Below, in pieces: positions 44,615-56,363 of a DNA stretch of 64,000 nt. Within the stretch, counting starts at the first letter, position 1, and the number at the start of each line of letters is the position of its first letter. The position numbers were made by a program, and so were the translations under genes. The DNA is from Novosphingobium sp. (lineage in GTDB: Bacteria; Pseudomonadota; Alphaproteobacteria; Sphingomonadales; Sphingomonadaceae), in NCBI GenBank assembly GCA_017744735.1, contig JAGIAR010000004.1, forward strand, positions 310,001-374,000, given 5' to 3'. The notes under the pieces are model-generated. The model was not told the DNA's origin. It searched no databases and saw only the letters and a list, made by a program, of their open reading frames with translations.

Positions 44615-45850
44615 ATGGCGCATTTCGACGTGATCATTGTCGGCACCGGCCACGGCGGCGCGCAAGCCGCGATCACCTTGCGCCAGCACGGCTTCGAGGG
44701 CTCGATCCTGATGATCGGGCGCGACCCGCAAGTGCCCTATGAGCGTCCGCCGCTGTCCAAGGAATATCTCTCGCGCGAGAAACCGCTCGAGCGGATCCTG
44801 ATCCGTCCGCCCCATTTCTGGGCGGAGCGCGGCATCGACATGAAGCTCGGCGCGACGGTGACCGAAGTCGATGCCCAAGGCCATGCGGTGGCCTTGGGCG
44901 ATGGCGAGCGGATCGGCTACGGCGCGCTGATCTGGGCCGCCGGCGGCGATCCGCGGCGCCTCTCGTGCCCCGGGGCCGAGCTTGCCGGAATCCACTATGT
45001 CCGCGATCTGGCCGACGCCGACCGGATGATGGCCGAGCTCGATGCCGGGGCCAGGCGGGTGGTCGTGATCGGCGGGGGCTACATCGGGCTCGAAGCGGCA
45101 GCCGTGCTGACCAAGTTCGGTTGCGCGGTGACCCTGCTCGAAGCCCTGCCGCGCGTGCTTGCGCGGGTCGCCGGCGAGGATCTGTCGCGGTTCTACGAGG
45201 CAGAGCATCGCGCGCACGGGGTCGATCTGAGGACCGGGGCGATGGTCGAGGCGATCGAGGGCGACGGGAACAAGGTCACCGGGGTGCGGCTGGCCTCGGG
45301 CGAGGTCCTGCCGGCCGACATGGTCGTCGCCGGGATCGGCATCGTTCCCTCGGTCGGCCCGCTGATCGCGGCCGGAGCGAGCGGCGCGAACGGGGTCGAC
45401 GTCGACGAGCAGTGCCGGACGATGCTGCCCGACGTCTACGCGATCGGCGATTGCGCGGCGCATGCCAACGATTTCGCCGGCGGCAATGTGATCCGTCTCG
45501 AAAGCGTGCAGAACTCCCACGACATGGCGGCCTGTGTCGCGCAGGCGATCATGGGCGAGCCTGTGCCCTATCACGCGCTGCCGTGGTTCTGGTCGAACCA
45601 GTACGATCTCAAGCTGCAGACCGCAGGCCTCAGCCTCAACCACGATGCGACCGTGACCCGCGGCGATCCCGCAAGCCGCAGCTTCAGCGTGATCTACCTC
45701 AGGGAAGGCCGGGTGATCGCGCTCGACTGCGTCAACGCGGTCAAGGACTATGTCCAGGGCCGCAAGCTGGTCGAAGCGAGAGCGCAGGTCGCACCGGCTG
45801 CGCTGGCCGACACGGCAACCCCGCTCAAGGAATTGCTGCCAGCCGCCTGA
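44615..45850 (+). CDS. FAD-dependent ferredoxin reductase
   Basis: A 411-residue flavoprotein of the putidaredoxin-reductase type, which takes electrons from NAD(P)H to a [2Fe-2S] ferredoxin, often for cytochrome P450s or Rieske oxygenases. The FAD motif is GTGHGG (about 10-15), the NAD motif is [10 protein letters not shown] (about 152-161), and the FAD-binding DVYAIGDCA (about 275-283). A C-terminal reductase domain follows. No partner ferredoxin or P450 is in view. Its last 26 bases overlap the convergent queG gene. Confidence 0.92.
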   Translation: MAHFDVIIVGTGHGGAQAAITLRQHGFEGSILMIGRDPQVPYERPPLSKEYLSREKPLERILIRPPHFWAERGIDMKLGATVTEVDAQGHAVALGDGERIGYGALIWAAGGDPRRLSCPGAELAGIHYVRDLADADRMMAELDAGARRVVVIGGGYIGLEAAAVLTKFGCAVTLLEALPRVLARVAGEDLSRFYEAEHRAHGVDLRTGAMVEAIEGDGNKVTGVRLASGEVLPADMVVAGIGIVPSVGPLIAAGASGANGVDVDEQCRTMLPDVYAIGDCAAHANDFAGGNVIRLESVQNSHDMAACVAQAIMGEPVPYHALPWFWSNQYDLKLQTAGLSLNHDATVTRGDPASRSFSVIYLREGRVIALDCVNAVKDYVQGRKLVEARAQVAPAALADTATPLKELLPAA

Positions 45851-46898
45851 GCGCCCACTGCGCCGCTTCGGCGACCACGGGGTCGGGATCGGTGGTCAGC
45901 TTCCGCACCGGAACCGCCAGCGCGCCGTTGCCGCTGTTGCCGGCGGCGATCAGGCAGTTGCGGACGAAGCGGTCGCGGCCGATCCGCTTGATCGGGCTCC
46001 CGGAGAATTTCGCCCTGAAGGCCGCATCGTCGAGCGCGAGCAGCTCGGCCAGTTCCGGCGCGACCAGTTCGTCGCGCGGGACGAAGGCCTGGTTTCGCGC
46101 AGCCGTATCGGCAAACTTGTTCCATGGGCACACCGCAAGGCAATCGTCGCAGCCGTAGATCCGGTTGCCGATCGCCGCGCGGAATTCCTCGGGGATCGGT
46201 CCCTTGTGCTCGATCGTGAGGTAGGAAATGCACCGCCGCGCATCGAGCCGGTAGGGTGCCGGAAAGGCGTCGGTCGGGCAGGCGGCGTGACAGGCGACGC
46301 ACGTGCCGCAGTGCCCGTCGTGCGGATCGTCGGGCGCGAAATCGAGGGTGCAATAGATCGCCCCGAGAAACAGCCAGCTGCCGTGCTCGCGGCTGACGAG
46401 ATTGGTGTGCTTGCCCTGCCAGCCCAGCCCGGCGGCCTCGCCCAGCGGCTTTTCCATCACCGGGGCGGTATCGACGAACACCTTGAGCCGCATCTCCAGC
46501 CCGAGCTTCGCGGCCTCCGCAGTGAGCCAGCGGGCGAGTTGCTTGAGCGCCTTCTTGAGCACGTCGTGATAGTCGCGGCCCTGCGCATAGACCGAGATCC
46601 GCGCCTTCTCCGGATCGCCTTCCAGCGCCAGCGGATCGACCTCGGGCGCGTAGGACATGCCGAGCGCGATCACGCTGCGCGCTTCGGGCCACATGCTCTG
46701 CGGGCCGCGGCGAACTTCGGCGCGCTCTTCCATCCATGCCATGGAACCGTGGAAGCCGGCAGCCAGCCATTCGTCGAGCCGCGCCGCGCGCGCCGGATCG
46801 TCCGCGGCCGGCGCGAAGCCGACAGCGGCGAAGCCGAGCCCGCGCGCATGGTCCGAAAGCCGGTGCTTCAATCCTTCGAGTAGCGCCGAATTAACCAA
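45825..46898 (-). CDS. queG: Epoxyqueuosine reductase
   Basis: Last step of queuosine synthesis in tRNA, reducing epoxyqueuosine with a cobalamin and two [4Fe-4S] clusters. 357 residues. The cluster motifs are [16 protein letters not shown] and [14 protein letters not shown]. The start is read as a TTG (46898) since no ATG or GTG gives the N-terminal family sequence; GGGAG is about 10 bases upstream. The 3' end overlaps the ferredoxin reductase by 26 bases in the opposite sense. The upstream gap with the ABC gene holds TTAACC/GGTTAA words. Confidence 0.93.
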   Translation of the reverse strand: MVNSALLEGLKHRLSDHARGLGFAAVGFAPAADDPARAARLDEWLAAGFHGSMAWMEERAEVRRGPQSMWPEARSVIALGMSYAPEVDPLALEGDPEKARISVYAQGRDYHDVLKKALKQLARWLTAEAAKLGLEMRLKVFVDTAPVMEKPLGEAAGLGWQGKHTNLVSREHGSWLFLGAIYCTLDFAPDDPHDGHCGTCVACHAACPTDAFPAPYRLDARRCISYLTIEHKGPIPEEFRAAIGNRIYGCDDCLAVCPWNKFADTAARNQAFVPRDELVAPELAELLALDDAAFRAKFSGSPIKRIGRDRFVRNCLIAAGNSGNGALAVPVRKLTTDPDPVVAEAAQWALRRLAAIP

Positions 46899-46943
46899 GT
46901 TCGCTGTTGCTCCCGTTCATAGGCGAGGGTTAATCCCGCGACC

Positions 46944-47933
46944 ATGAAGATCGAGCTAGGCGAGAGTCCGCTGTCGGACAATGTCGGGGTTCAAGCCTCT
47001 CGTCCGCTGGCGATCGAGGCGCATGGGCTGGTCAAGCGCTTCGACGGCACGCTGGCGGTCGACGGGGTCGATATCGCGGTGCCCGAGGGCTCGATCTACG
47101 GCATTCTCGGCCCCAATGGCGCCGGCAAGACCACCACGCTGCGCATGCTGCTGGGCATCATCGACCCCGACGAGGGCACGCGCCGGATCCTCGGCCACGA
47201 GCGTCCGCACGACGTCGCCCGGCTGATCGGCTATCTGCCAGAGGAACGCGGGCTCTATCCCTCGATGAAGGCCTATGAGGCGATCGCCTTCATGGGCGCG
47301 CTGCGCGGCGTGCCGCTGAAGGAAGGGCGCGAACGCGGACGCGAACTGCTCGAGAACCACGGGCTCGGCTTCGCCGCCGAACGCCAGATCCGCCAGCTTT
47401 CGAAGGGCATGGCGCAAACCGTGCAATTGCTCGGCACGCTGGTGCACAAGCCGAAGCTGGTGGTGTTCGACGAGCCCTTCTCGGGGCTCGACGCGCTCAA
47501 CCAGGGCAAGCTCGAGAAGATGATCCGCGGCCTCGCCGCGGAAGGCACCACGGTGATCTTCTCGACCCATGTGATCGCCCACGCCGAGCGGCTGTGCGAG
47601 CAGATCGCGATCATCGCCGGAGGCAAGGTGCCCTTCGCCGGGCGGGTCGATGTCGCGCGCGACCGGATCCCGGCGCAGGTCCGGCTCGAAACCCATTCGA
47701 CCGACGGGCCGTGGCGGGCCGCGCTGCCCGCCGATGCCCGGCGCGAAGGCGACTATTGGCTGTTCTCGCTTCCCGAGAGCGGGATCGAGCCGCTGCTGCG
47801 CGCGCTGATCGAGGGCGAGGCCGGGATCCTGTCGCTGTCGATCGAACGGGCCGGGCTGCACGACGCCTTTGTCGCGATTGCGGGCGAAGCCGCCGCGCGA
47901 GCGCTCGACGGCGAGGAGGAGACCGCACGATGA
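46944..47933 (+). CDS. ABC transporter ATP-binding protein (NatA-like)
   Basis: A 329-residue ATPase of an ABC-2-type exporter. Walker A is GPNGAGKTT (about 53-61), the signature is LSKGMAQ, and Walker B is LVVFDEPFSGLD. The C-terminal extension after about 240 is typical of NatA. The ATG overlaps no other gene; the stop overlaps the permease ATG (ATGA). The transported substance is unknown; NatAB exports sodium in Bacillus, and many homologues export drugs or lipids. Confidence 0.93.
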   Translation: MKIELGESPLSDNVGVQASRPLAIEAHGLVKRFDGTLAVDGVDIAVPEGSIYGILGPNGAGKTTTLRMLLGIIDPDEGTRRILGHERPHDVARLIGYLPEERGLYPSMKAYEAIAFMGALRGVPLKEGRERGRELLENHGLGFAAERQIRQLSKGMAQTVQLLGTLVHKPKLVVFDEPFSGLDALNQGKLEKMIRGLAAEGTTVIFSTHVIAHAERLCEQIAIIAGGKVPFAGRVDVARDRIPAQVRLETHSTDGPWRAALPADARREGDYWLFSLPESGIEPLLRALIEGEAGILSLSIERAGLHDAFVAIAGEAAARALDGEEETAR

Positions 47934-49210
47934 GCATGCCGAGAGACCCGGCCGGGCGCCTGTCGACCCTGCAGGCGGCCTTCGTCGTCGCGCGCCGCGA
48001 CTTCACCGCGATCCTGCTGAGCCGCTATTTCATCTTCTTCCTGCTCGGCCCGCTCCTGCCGATCCTGTTCGCCGGGCTGGCGGGCGGCGTCGGGCGGCAG
48101 GTCGCCGAGCAGACCGCGCAGCCCGAGATCGGGATCGCGATGCAGGCGGCCGACGTCGATCGGATGCTGGCCGCCTACGACCGGCTGGCGCCCCGGCTGG
48201 GCGGAGGCTTGCCGCCGATGGTGGAGCTCAAACGGCTGGCCCCGGGCGAAAGCTTCGACGCACATGCGGTGCTCGCCGCGCGCAGCGGCAACATCGCCGC
48301 GGTCGTGACCGGCACTCCTTCCGCACCCGAGCTCACCGCCACGAAGGAGCGGCTCGAATGGTGGAACGGATCGGTCGCGCTGGTTTCGGCGATGGCGCTC
48401 GAGAAGCAGCCGACCTCCTTTCCCCCGGTCAGGCGCAGCGTGGTCGCGACCAGCGGCGCGAACCAGACCCGCGGGCGGATGACCACTGCGCAAAGCGGCC
48501 AGACGCTGCTGTTCATCGTGATCGTGTTCCTTGCCGGCATGGTCCTCTCGACGCTGGTCGAGGAGAAGGCCAACAAGATCATCGAGGTGCTGGCCGCCGC
48601 GATCCCGATGGAGGCGGTGTTCCTCGGCAAGCTCTTCGCGATGCTGGCGGTCTCGCTGGTCGGGGTGCTGATCTGGGCGCTCGCGATCGGCGGGCTGGTA
48701 AGCTTCGCGGGCGTGAGCAGCTCGATGGCGCTCGGTGGCGTCGATGTGAGCAATTTGCCGACGCCGGGGGTGGGCTGGCCCCTGTTCCTGCTGTTCGGGG
48801 TCGCCTATTTCTCGATGGGCTACCTGCTGCTCGGCTCGATCTTCCTCGCGATCGGATCGATGGCGAAGACCGTGCGCGAGGTGCAGACCCTGTCGATGCC
48901 GGTGACCATGTTCCAGGTGCTGGTGTTCCTGTTCTGCAGCTATGCCCTGACCCAGACCGGCAAGCCGCTCGAGCTGGCGGCGATCGTGTTCCCGCTCAGC
49001 TCGCCTTTCGCGATGCTCGGCCGGGCAGCGATCGAGGAGTCGGTCTGGCCGCATATCGCCGCGCTCGCATGGCAGGGCTTCTGCGTCGCGGTGTTCATCA
49101 AGCTCGGCTCGGGCCTGTTCCGCCGCCGGGTGATGCAGTCCGGGCCGCAGCACCGGCGGCAGCGGCGTTCGCTGCTGGCGATCGTCAGGGGCAGGCCCGC
49201 GGCGGCCTGA
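47930..49210 (+). CDS. ABC-2 permease (NatB-like)
   Basis: A 426-residue membrane subunit paired with the ATPase just upstream. The first membrane segment is at about 30-52 (YFIFFLLGPLLPILFAGLAGG); a large extracytoplasmic domain follows (about 60-185), then five or more C-terminal segments, for example LLFIVIVFLAGMVLS and MLAVSLVGVLIWALAIGGLV. The block VEEKANKIIEVLAAAIP is typical of the NatB/ABC-2 family. The ATG at 47930 overlaps the ATPase stop; a longer frame upstream reads in another frame through that gene and was rejected. Confidence 0.92.
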   Translation: MSMPRDPAGRLSTLQAAFVVARRDFTAILLSRYFIFFLLGPLLPILFAGLAGGVGRQVAEQTAQPEIGIAMQAADVDRMLAAYDRLAPRLGGGLPPMVELKRLAPGESFDAHAVLAARSGNIAAVVTGTPSAPELTATKERLEWWNGSVALVSAMALEKQPTSFPPVRRSVVATSGANQTRGRMTTAQSGQTLLFIVIVFLAGMVLSTLVEEKANKIIEVLAAAIPMEAVFLGKLFAMLAVSLVGVLIWALAIGGLVSFAGVSSSMALGGVDVSNLPTPGVGWPLFLLFGVAYFSMGYLLLGSIFLAIGSMAKTVREVQTLSMPVTMFQVLVFLFCSYALTQTGKPLELAAIVFPLSSPFAMLGRAAIEESVWPHIAALAWQGFCVAVFIKLGSGLFRRRVMQSGPQHRRQRRSLLAIVRGRPAAA

Positions 49211-49249
49211 CCTCGCAATCCGCGCAAGCCGGTGTTATATCGGGTCATT

Positions 49250-49732
49250 ATGACCCACAGCACCTCCCGCAGGGCGTTGCTCGGCTGGCTCGGGGCGGGC
49301 GTCGCCCTCTCCGCCAGCGGCCTCTCGCCCCTCGCCGCCGCCCCCTACCGCGTAACCATGAGCGATGCCGACTGGCGCAAGAAGCTGGGCGATGCGGCGT
49401 GGCAGGTCCTGCGGCACGAAGACACCGAACGGCCCTTCACCTCACCCCTCAACGACGAGCACCGCAAGGGCACCTTCCTGTGCAAAGGCTGCAACAACCA
49501 GCTCTTTTCGAGCAGCACCAAGTTCGACAGCCACACCGGCTGGCCGAGCTTCTGGCAGCCGCTCAAGGGGGCGATCGGCACCTCGAGCGACCACAAGCTC
49601 GGTTATGAGCGGATCGAGGTGCATTGCGCCGATTGCGGCGGGCACTTGGGCCACGTGTTCCGCGACGGGCCCAAGCCGACCGGGCTGCGCTATTGCATGA
49701 ACGGCGTGGCGATGGTTTTCCGACCGGCCTGA
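49250..49732 (+). CDS. msrB: Peptide-methionine (R)-S-oxide reductase with Tat-type signal
   Basis: Reduces methionine-R-sulfoxide in oxidised proteins. 160 residues including an N-terminal signal TSRRALLGWLGAGVALSASG, a twin-arginine pattern (SRRALLG), so the enzyme should act in the periplasm. Zinc Cys pairs are Cys78/Cys81 and Cys126/Cys129, and catalytic Cys149 is in RYCMN. The ATG at 49250 was chosen over a GTG at 49232 because the signal starts there. It ends in TGAGC, which pairs with GCTCA at the end of the next, convergent gene. Confidence 0.93.
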   Translation: MTHSTSRRALLGWLGAGVALSASGLSPLAAAPYRVTMSDADWRKKLGDAAWQVLRHEDTERPFTSPLNDEHRKGTFLCKGCNNQLFSSSTKFDSHTGWPSFWQPLKGAIGTSSDHKLGYERIEVHCADCGGHLGHVFRDGPKPTGLRYCMNGVAMVFRPA

Positions 49733-49739
49733 GCTGCGC

Positions 49740-51503
49740 TCAGCCGACCACCTGCCACACGCGGAAGGTGGAGGGCACGCCCTTCAGCGGCACGTCCCTG
49801 AGCCAGCCCGGTACCTTCCCGGCGAGCATCTGCGCCATGAAGCCCTGCGGGGCCTTTGCGGCATAAAGCTTGGGCTCGCCGAGATCGGTGCACAGCACCA
49901 CATAGCGCGCATTGTGGCGCCGGACGATCGCATGGGCCTGCGCTTCGGGGCCGATGAACGCCTGGATCACGTCGCGCATCCCCGCCTGCCCGCGGTGGTG
50001 CCCGGTCGCGACCACACTGTCCGGCGTACGGTCGAGCAGCGAGGGCCCGATGTCGACCGGCGCGAAAACGGTCGCCCTGGGGAGCGCGTTCAGCGCGTAG
50101 GCGGACTGGTCCAGATCGCAGGTCGATTCGCGAATCTGTCCGTTGGTGTCGAGCGTGTTCTCCGGCACCACCATCCGGGCAAAGACCACCGGGGTGGCCG
50201 GAAGCAGCGCGAAGATCGCGGCGAAGCCAAGCGCGATCTTGGCCGAGGCCTTCTCGGTCGCGCGGAAGCGCACCAGCAGGCGGCCGAGCAGCCAGGCGAT
50301 GGGAAGCGCGGACATCGCGCCGACGAAGGCCATCGAGCGCCACACAAACAGGCCGGCAAGCAGCGACCCGCCGAACAGCAGCAGATAATCGAGCCACCAG
50401 CTCCGGCGATCACCCGCGGACTTTCGCCACAGATGGAGAGTGGCGAACAGCGCCACGATGCCCTGCAACAGCGGGGCTATCGCGAGCGCTTTCGGCTGCA
50501 TCCAGAAAGGCCGCCCTTCGAGCACGTTTGCGTACCAGTATTCGCGCACCAGCGGGTCGAGATTGCCGAACGGGCCGGCTAGGCACTTGGGCGCCTGCCA
50601 CGCGAACAACCCAAGGCCCACCGCACCGGCAAGGCCGAGCAGGCCGACGACTGCAACCGGCGGCAGCTTCGGCCGGCTCGCCGCGCCGAGCGCGCCGAGC
50701 GCAGCGACCGCAAAGAACAGCATGTAAGCCGGCGAGACCACGTCGCATTTCGGACCGAGATCGCCGAAGCCGCGGGTCGCCGCGAACAGCACTGCGAGGC
50801 CCGCGGCAAGGGTGGCGAGATAGGCCGGCAGCCACCAGCGTTGCGCCGGATCGCGCAGCCAGCGCAGCAGCAACACCGCGCCGATCAGGGCGGAAAACGG
50901 CAGCACCTCGAGCGACACCGACAGGCCGAAGGCGATCCCGCAGCCAGCCAGGACACCGCCCTTGCGCGGATCGCGATGCATCAGCGCCGCGAGCGCGAAC
51001 ATCACGCTGACGATCTGCCAGGCGTGGTGATCGACCCTGAGCGGCTGGAACTGCGCGAGCAGGAGCGGAGAGAAGCCGAGCGAAAGGCAGGCGAAGCCGG
51101 CGATCTCGCGATCGAACAGGCGATAGGCCATCCGTCCGACCACCGCCATCAGCGCGAGCAGGGTAAGCAGCGGAACGACGACCACCGCGACGTGTTCGGC
51201 CAGCGGCTGGCCCAGCAGCGGGCGGACCAGCAGGATCACCAGCGCGATCGGCACATCCACCAGCCGCGACCAGTGCATCACCGGCGCATCGCCCGGATTG
51301 ATCCGGTACTGGTGGAGATCGAACCAGCCTTGCCCGCCGACCAGGTCGCGGACCTGGACCAGCCGCAGCGTATCGTCCGGGTCGAGGAACCGGCTCATCG
51401 CGATGTTGTGCCAGTTGATCACCAGCATCAGCGCCGAGATGGTCAGCCACACCAGCAGGATGCGCCCCCAGGGGGTGCGTGCTTTGGCGTCGATGCCGGT
51501 CAT
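49740..51503 (-). CDS. GT-C-like polytopic membrane protein
   Basis: A 587-residue inner-membrane protein with about ten membrane segments and a C-terminal soluble part (about 450-587). The first outer loop holds DPDDTLRLVQVRDL, an acidic pair placed like the metal-binding Asp residues of GT-C glycosyltransferases (STT3, PMT, ArnT). Conserved-looking WYANVLEGRPFWMQP lies in a later loop. I infer transfer of a sugar from a lipid carrier, which fits GtrA and the mutase-like gene upstream on the same strand. No named family is certain. Confidence 0.72.
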   Translation of the reverse strand: MTGIDAKARTPWGRILLVWLTISALMLVINWHNIAMSRFLDPDDTLRLVQVRDLVGGQGWFDLHQYRINPGDAPVMHWSRLVDVPIALVILLVRPLLGQPLAEHVAVVVVPLLTLLALMAVVGRMAYRLFDREIAGFACLSLGFSPLLLAQFQPLRVDHHAWQIVSVMFALAALMHRDPRKGGVLAGCGIAFGLSVSLEVLPFSALIGAVLLLRWLRDPAQRWWLPAYLATLAAGLAVLFAATRGFGDLGPKCDVVSPAYMLFFAVAALGALGAASRPKLPPVAVVGLLGLAGAVGLGLFAWQAPKCLAGPFGNLDPLVREYWYANVLEGRPFWMQPKALAIAPLLQGIVALFATLHLWRKSAGDRRSWWLDYLLLFGGSLLAGLFVWRSMAFVGAMSALPIAWLLGRLLVRFRATEKASAKIALGFAAIFALLPATPVVFARMVVPENTLDTNGQIRESTCDLDQSAYALNALPRATVFAPVDIGPSLLDRTPDSVVATGHHRGQAGMRDVIQAFIGPEAQAHAIVRRHNARYVVLCTDLGEPKLYAAKAPQGFMAQMLAGKVPGWLRDVPLKGVPSTFRVWQVVG

Positions 51504-51516
51504 GGGGTGCGATCCG

Positions 51517-51930
51517 TCAGGCCGCGCGCGCGCGGAAAACGAGCTTGCTGCGCAGCATCCAGGTCAGCACGAAGCTGGCGGCGATCGCGACCAGCTTGGC
51601 GAGGCGCGGGTCGAGGCCCGCAAAATCGCCGCTGCCGACGATCGCGGTGGTGACCGCGAGGCCGAGCAGAGCGGAGCCGACGAACAGCGCCTTCTGCTTG
51701 GTCCTTTCGATCCCGCTCGGCGCCACGGTGTCGTGGAATACGGTGCGGCTCGAAAGCAGCCAATGCGCAAGGATGCCGAGACTGTAGCTGACCGCGGACG
51801 CGCCGGCGGCGATCATCCCGACCGAAAGCAGGGCGAGAAAGCTGCCCATGTCGACCGCCAGCGCGCCGACACTTGCGAGCAGATAGCGCACGACTCGCAC
51901 GTCGCGCAGCCTGGTGAGCATTGCCATCAC
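51517..51930 (-). CDS. GtrA-family membrane protein
   Basis: A 137-residue protein with four membrane segments, of the GtrA/DPMS type. Such proteins are thought to flip undecaprenyl- or dolichyl-phosphate sugars, or help a glycosyltransferase. It begins RYLLASVGALAVDMGSF and closes with LTWMLRSKLVFRA, as family members do (usual ending KFVF). It lies 13 bases before the GT-C-like gene, so the two may work together in adding a sugar outside the inner membrane. Confidence 0.88.
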   Translation of the reverse strand: MMAMLTRLRDVRVVRYLLASVGALAVDMGSFLALLSVGMIAAGASAVSYSLGILAHWLLSSRTVFHDTVAPSGIERTKQKALFVGSALLGLAVTTAIVGSGDFAGLDPRLAKLVAIAASFVLTWMLRSKLVFRARAA

Positions 51931-51979
51931 TGTCCCGTCTCCAACCGCATGATCCGCACTGTGCCCGAGCCGCGCCCGG

Positions 51980-53560
51980 TCAGGCCGCCTGGTCCTGCCT
52001 GATCCGTTCGGGCACCGCGCGCACCGAATTGAGCGCGGCCGCCTGGTCTTCGGTAATCGTCTCGCGGGCCGGCAGCGCCTTCTCGGCGCCCTCGTCGCCC
52101 GCCTCGTGATATTCGGCGTCTTCGTTGACGCACCAGGTGTCGTAGATTCGCTGCCCGGCGAGGATGTTCTCGACCGTGAGCATCGCGGTCATCATCGCGT
52201 GATCCTGGTTGTTGTAGCGGTGCATGCCGTTGCGGCCGACGAGGTGCAGGGTGGGGAATTTCTCCTCCAGCTCGTGGCGCATGGCCGCGACATTGGCCGC
52301 GTAGGTCTCGTCGTAAACCGGGTAGGCCTTCTCCTGGCGCACCACCGCGCCGCCGATGACCTTGGCCGGATCGACCAGGCCGAGAATCTCCATTTCGCGC
52401 TTGGCCAGTTCGACCAGATCCGCGTCGCTCGACGACCACAGGCCGTCGCCCTCGAAGCAGAAATATTCGAGCCCGACGCAGGCAACGCTCTCGTCCGGCA
52501 CCATCTCGGGCGACCACGAGCGGAAGTTCTGCACCCGGCCGACCTTCACCTTGCTGTCGTGGATGTAGATCCAGTTGTCGGGGAACAGGTCTTCCGACCG
52601 GATCATCAGCGCGACGGTGAGGAAGTCGCGGTATTTGAGCTGCGACGCGTTCAGCGTCGTGTCGGGCAGCGGGTGGAGGCGGGCAGCCAGCTCGCGCATC
52701 GGCGCCGAGCTGATCGCATGCTTCGCCTTCACCACCAGCTCGCCGTCCGGCGCCGTCGCGGTGAGGCGCCAGCCTCCCTGTCCGTCCGACGCGAGCTGCT
52801 TGAGCGCATGGGCCATGTAGACCTGCGAGCCCGTCGCCTCGATCTTGTCGCGCGCCGCGTCCCACATCATGCCCGGCCCGAGCCGCGGATAGCGGAAGGT
52901 CTCGAGCAGGGTCTTGACCTGCTGCCCATCGTTCGGGCGCTTGTTGAGGCCGAGCGAGCGCTTGAGCCCGTCGGTCACCGCGCCCCACAGCGAGAGGCCC
53001 TTGATCCGCTGGGCGGCCCAGTCGGCGCTCATCTCGTCGCAGGGCATGCCCCAGACCTTCTCGGTGTAGGTCTTGAAGAAGATCGAATAGAGCTTCCAGC
53101 CGAACTGGTTGGCGGTCCAGTCCTCGAAGCTCTTCACCTCCTTGATCGGGAACAGCTTCGACCAGAGATAGCTGGTCATGCAGGTGGTCGAACGCCAGAT
53201 GCCGAGATTGCGCAGCGCCTCGAAGGCGCGCAGCGGGTAGGAGTAGAACTTGCCTTCGTAATAGATGCGGCTCATCCGCGGGCGCTGGATGAAGTCGTCG
53301 GGCAGAATCTCGTTCCACAGGTCGACGACTGCGGCGCTCTTCGAGAAGAAGCGGTGGCCGCCGATGTCGAAGCGATAGCCCTCGTGCTCGACCGTGCGGC
53401 TGATCCCGCCGACATAGGTCGCATCCTTTTCGATGATCGCAACGCTCTTGCCGGCCTTGGTGAGCAGATATCCCGCGGTCAGGCCAGCAGGCCCGGCACC
53501 GATGATCGCGACGTCGACTTCGATTTCGCCCTTCGGCGACAGCTGCGTGAATTCCGTCAT
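51980..53560 (-). CDS. UDP-galactopyranose-mutase-like FAD/NAD-binding protein
   Basis: A 526-residue flavoprotein. The FAD motif is AIIGAGPAGLTAGYLL (about 18-33), followed by IEKDATYVGGISRT and FDIGGHRFFSK, the GG-GHRFF set typical of the amine-oxidase/galactopyranose-mutase-like group. Pfam-type matches would be NAD_binding_8. Members of this group are found in glycan clusters, and a sugar-ring change is plausible but not shown. The ATG follows GGGGGCATTA. Gaps to GtrA and PilZ are about 50 bases, consistent with one transcript. Confidence 0.85.
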   Translation of the reverse strand: MTEFTQLSPKGEIEVDVAIIGAGPAGLTAGYLLTKAGKSVAIIEKDATYVGGISRTVEHEGYRFDIGGHRFFSKSAAVVDLWNEILPDDFIQRPRMSRIYYEGKFYSYPLRAFEALRNLGIWRSTTCMTSYLWSKLFPIKEVKSFEDWTANQFGWKLYSIFFKTYTEKVWGMPCDEMSADWAAQRIKGLSLWGAVTDGLKRSLGLNKRPNDGQQVKTLLETFRYPRLGPGMMWDAARDKIEATGSQVYMAHALKQLASDGQGGWRLTATAPDGELVVKAKHAISSAPMRELAARLHPLPDTTLNASQLKYRDFLTVALMIRSEDLFPDNWIYIHDSKVKVGRVQNFRSWSPEMVPDESVACVGLEYFCFEGDGLWSSSDADLVELAKREMEILGLVDPAKVIGGAVVRQEKAYPVYDETYAANVAAMRHELEEKFPTLHLVGRNGMHRYNNQDHAMMTAMLTVENILAGQRIYDTWCVNEDAEYHEAGDEGAEKALPARETITEDQAAALNSVRAVPERIRQDQAA

Positions 53561-53616
53561 TAATGCCCCCGGTGAGTGGTCTTCGCCGGGAGTGAAGGAA
53601 AATGGTTAGGAAGGAG

Positions 53617-54294
53617 TTAATTGCCGAACGGATTTGTCCCATCGACCGGCGGCAGCCACGCGCCCGGCTCGATCGTGCAATGGCCCTGAAGCTGCGCGGC
53701 CAGCTTGGCGAGCTCGCCGAACTGGAACGTGTCGTCGAACACCAGCCCGTAATCCGACCCCTTGCGCCAGCGCACCCGCGCTTGGATCACCGGCAGATTG
53801 TCGGCCTCCAGCCTCAGTTTCTGGTCGATCGAGAGGTAGAGCGGGCTTTCGACCTGCGCGCCCTGTTGCGAGATGTTCTGCACCACCACCCCCGCGGTGC
53901 GGCCGTGGCACGAGATCAGCGCGGGAAGCTGGAGCTTGAGCCGCACCGGCCGCTTCGGAAAGCGGCTCTTGTTGTTAAGCAGACGGTCGATGTCGACCGG
54001 CACCGGGAAGCGGAAGCCCGCCGAGCCTTCCTTCTCCCAGACGCGTTCGATCGCATGCTGGTCGCCATTCGGGAGTTCGAGGACGAACCGGCCCTGCGGC
54101 AGCGGATGAAAGGTGCGGATGCTGATCCCGGTCGCCGAGGCGTCGCGGATGATGCACAGATACTCGCCGGCGGCGCAGATCAGCTTGGCAGTGCGAATGA
54201 GCAGGGTAAACCGCGGGGCGGTCCGCGCTTCTGCGCCGCCACCCCCGGGCGTCCCGCCCGGAACTTCTTCGACCTGATGTCCGAAGTCGTCCAT
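53617..54294 (-). CDS. Double PilZ-domain protein, c-di-GMP receptor candidate
   Basis: A 225-residue protein with two PilZ-like domains. The first has the canonical pair RTAPR (Arg24, Arg28) and DASATG (51-56), the RxxxR...DxSxxG c-di-GMP site. The second (about 112-210) has KRPVR and NISQQG, with Lys in place of the first Arg and Asn in place of Asp, so it may be weaker. The ATG at 54294 was chosen over a TTG at 54315. It sits between the diguanylate cyclase and the mutase-like gene on the same strand. Confidence 0.87.
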   Translation of the reverse strand: MDDFGHQVEEVPGGTPGGGGAEARTAPRFTLLIRTAKLICAAGEYLCIIRDASATGISIRTFHPLPQGRFVLELPNGDQHAIERVWEKEGSAGFRFPVPVDIDRLLNNKSRFPKRPVRLKLQLPALISCHGRTAGVVVQNISQQGAQVESPLYLSIDQKLRLEADNLPVIQARVRWRKGSDYGLVFDDTFQFGELAKLAAQLQGHCTIEPGAWLPPVDGTNPFGN

Positions 54295-54485
54295 TTTCCA
54301 GCTCGTCTCTGGCAAGACCGCCGTCCCGCTTCCCGTTTGCCCCTAAGCGGGCGGCCCGCGGGCGGCAGTTTCCGCACCTGGAGCCCCGCTTCTCGTAGAG
54401 CCGAACCTAGGATGAAATTGCTAACAATCCCTGACCCGCAATTATGAACAAAGTCTTTGGTGAAGGGCCTTGGTAAATGGCGCGG

Positions 54486-56324
<1,839 letters not shown>

Positions 56325-56332
56325 GGCCGCCT

Positions 56333-56363
56333 TTTAACCCATCGGCCGAGGAGAAAGGGTTAA
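56333..56363 (-). other. Inverted repeat between tRNA-Leu and the cyclase gene
   Basis: TTAACCC and GGGTTAA flank 16-17 bases directly after the tRNA 3' end. There is no T-run. The second arm abuts AAAAGGCGG, the ribosome site of the cyclase gene, so pairing could hide it. It might also be a tRNA processing signal or a pair of response-regulator half-sites. Confidence 0.4.

Noticed and set aside
46870-46943. CtrA-type TTAA-N7-TTAA boxes in the queG/ABC gap and near 53603
   Set aside because: The TTAACC and TTAG words do not have the exact spacing or both full half-sites; too weak to report as sites.
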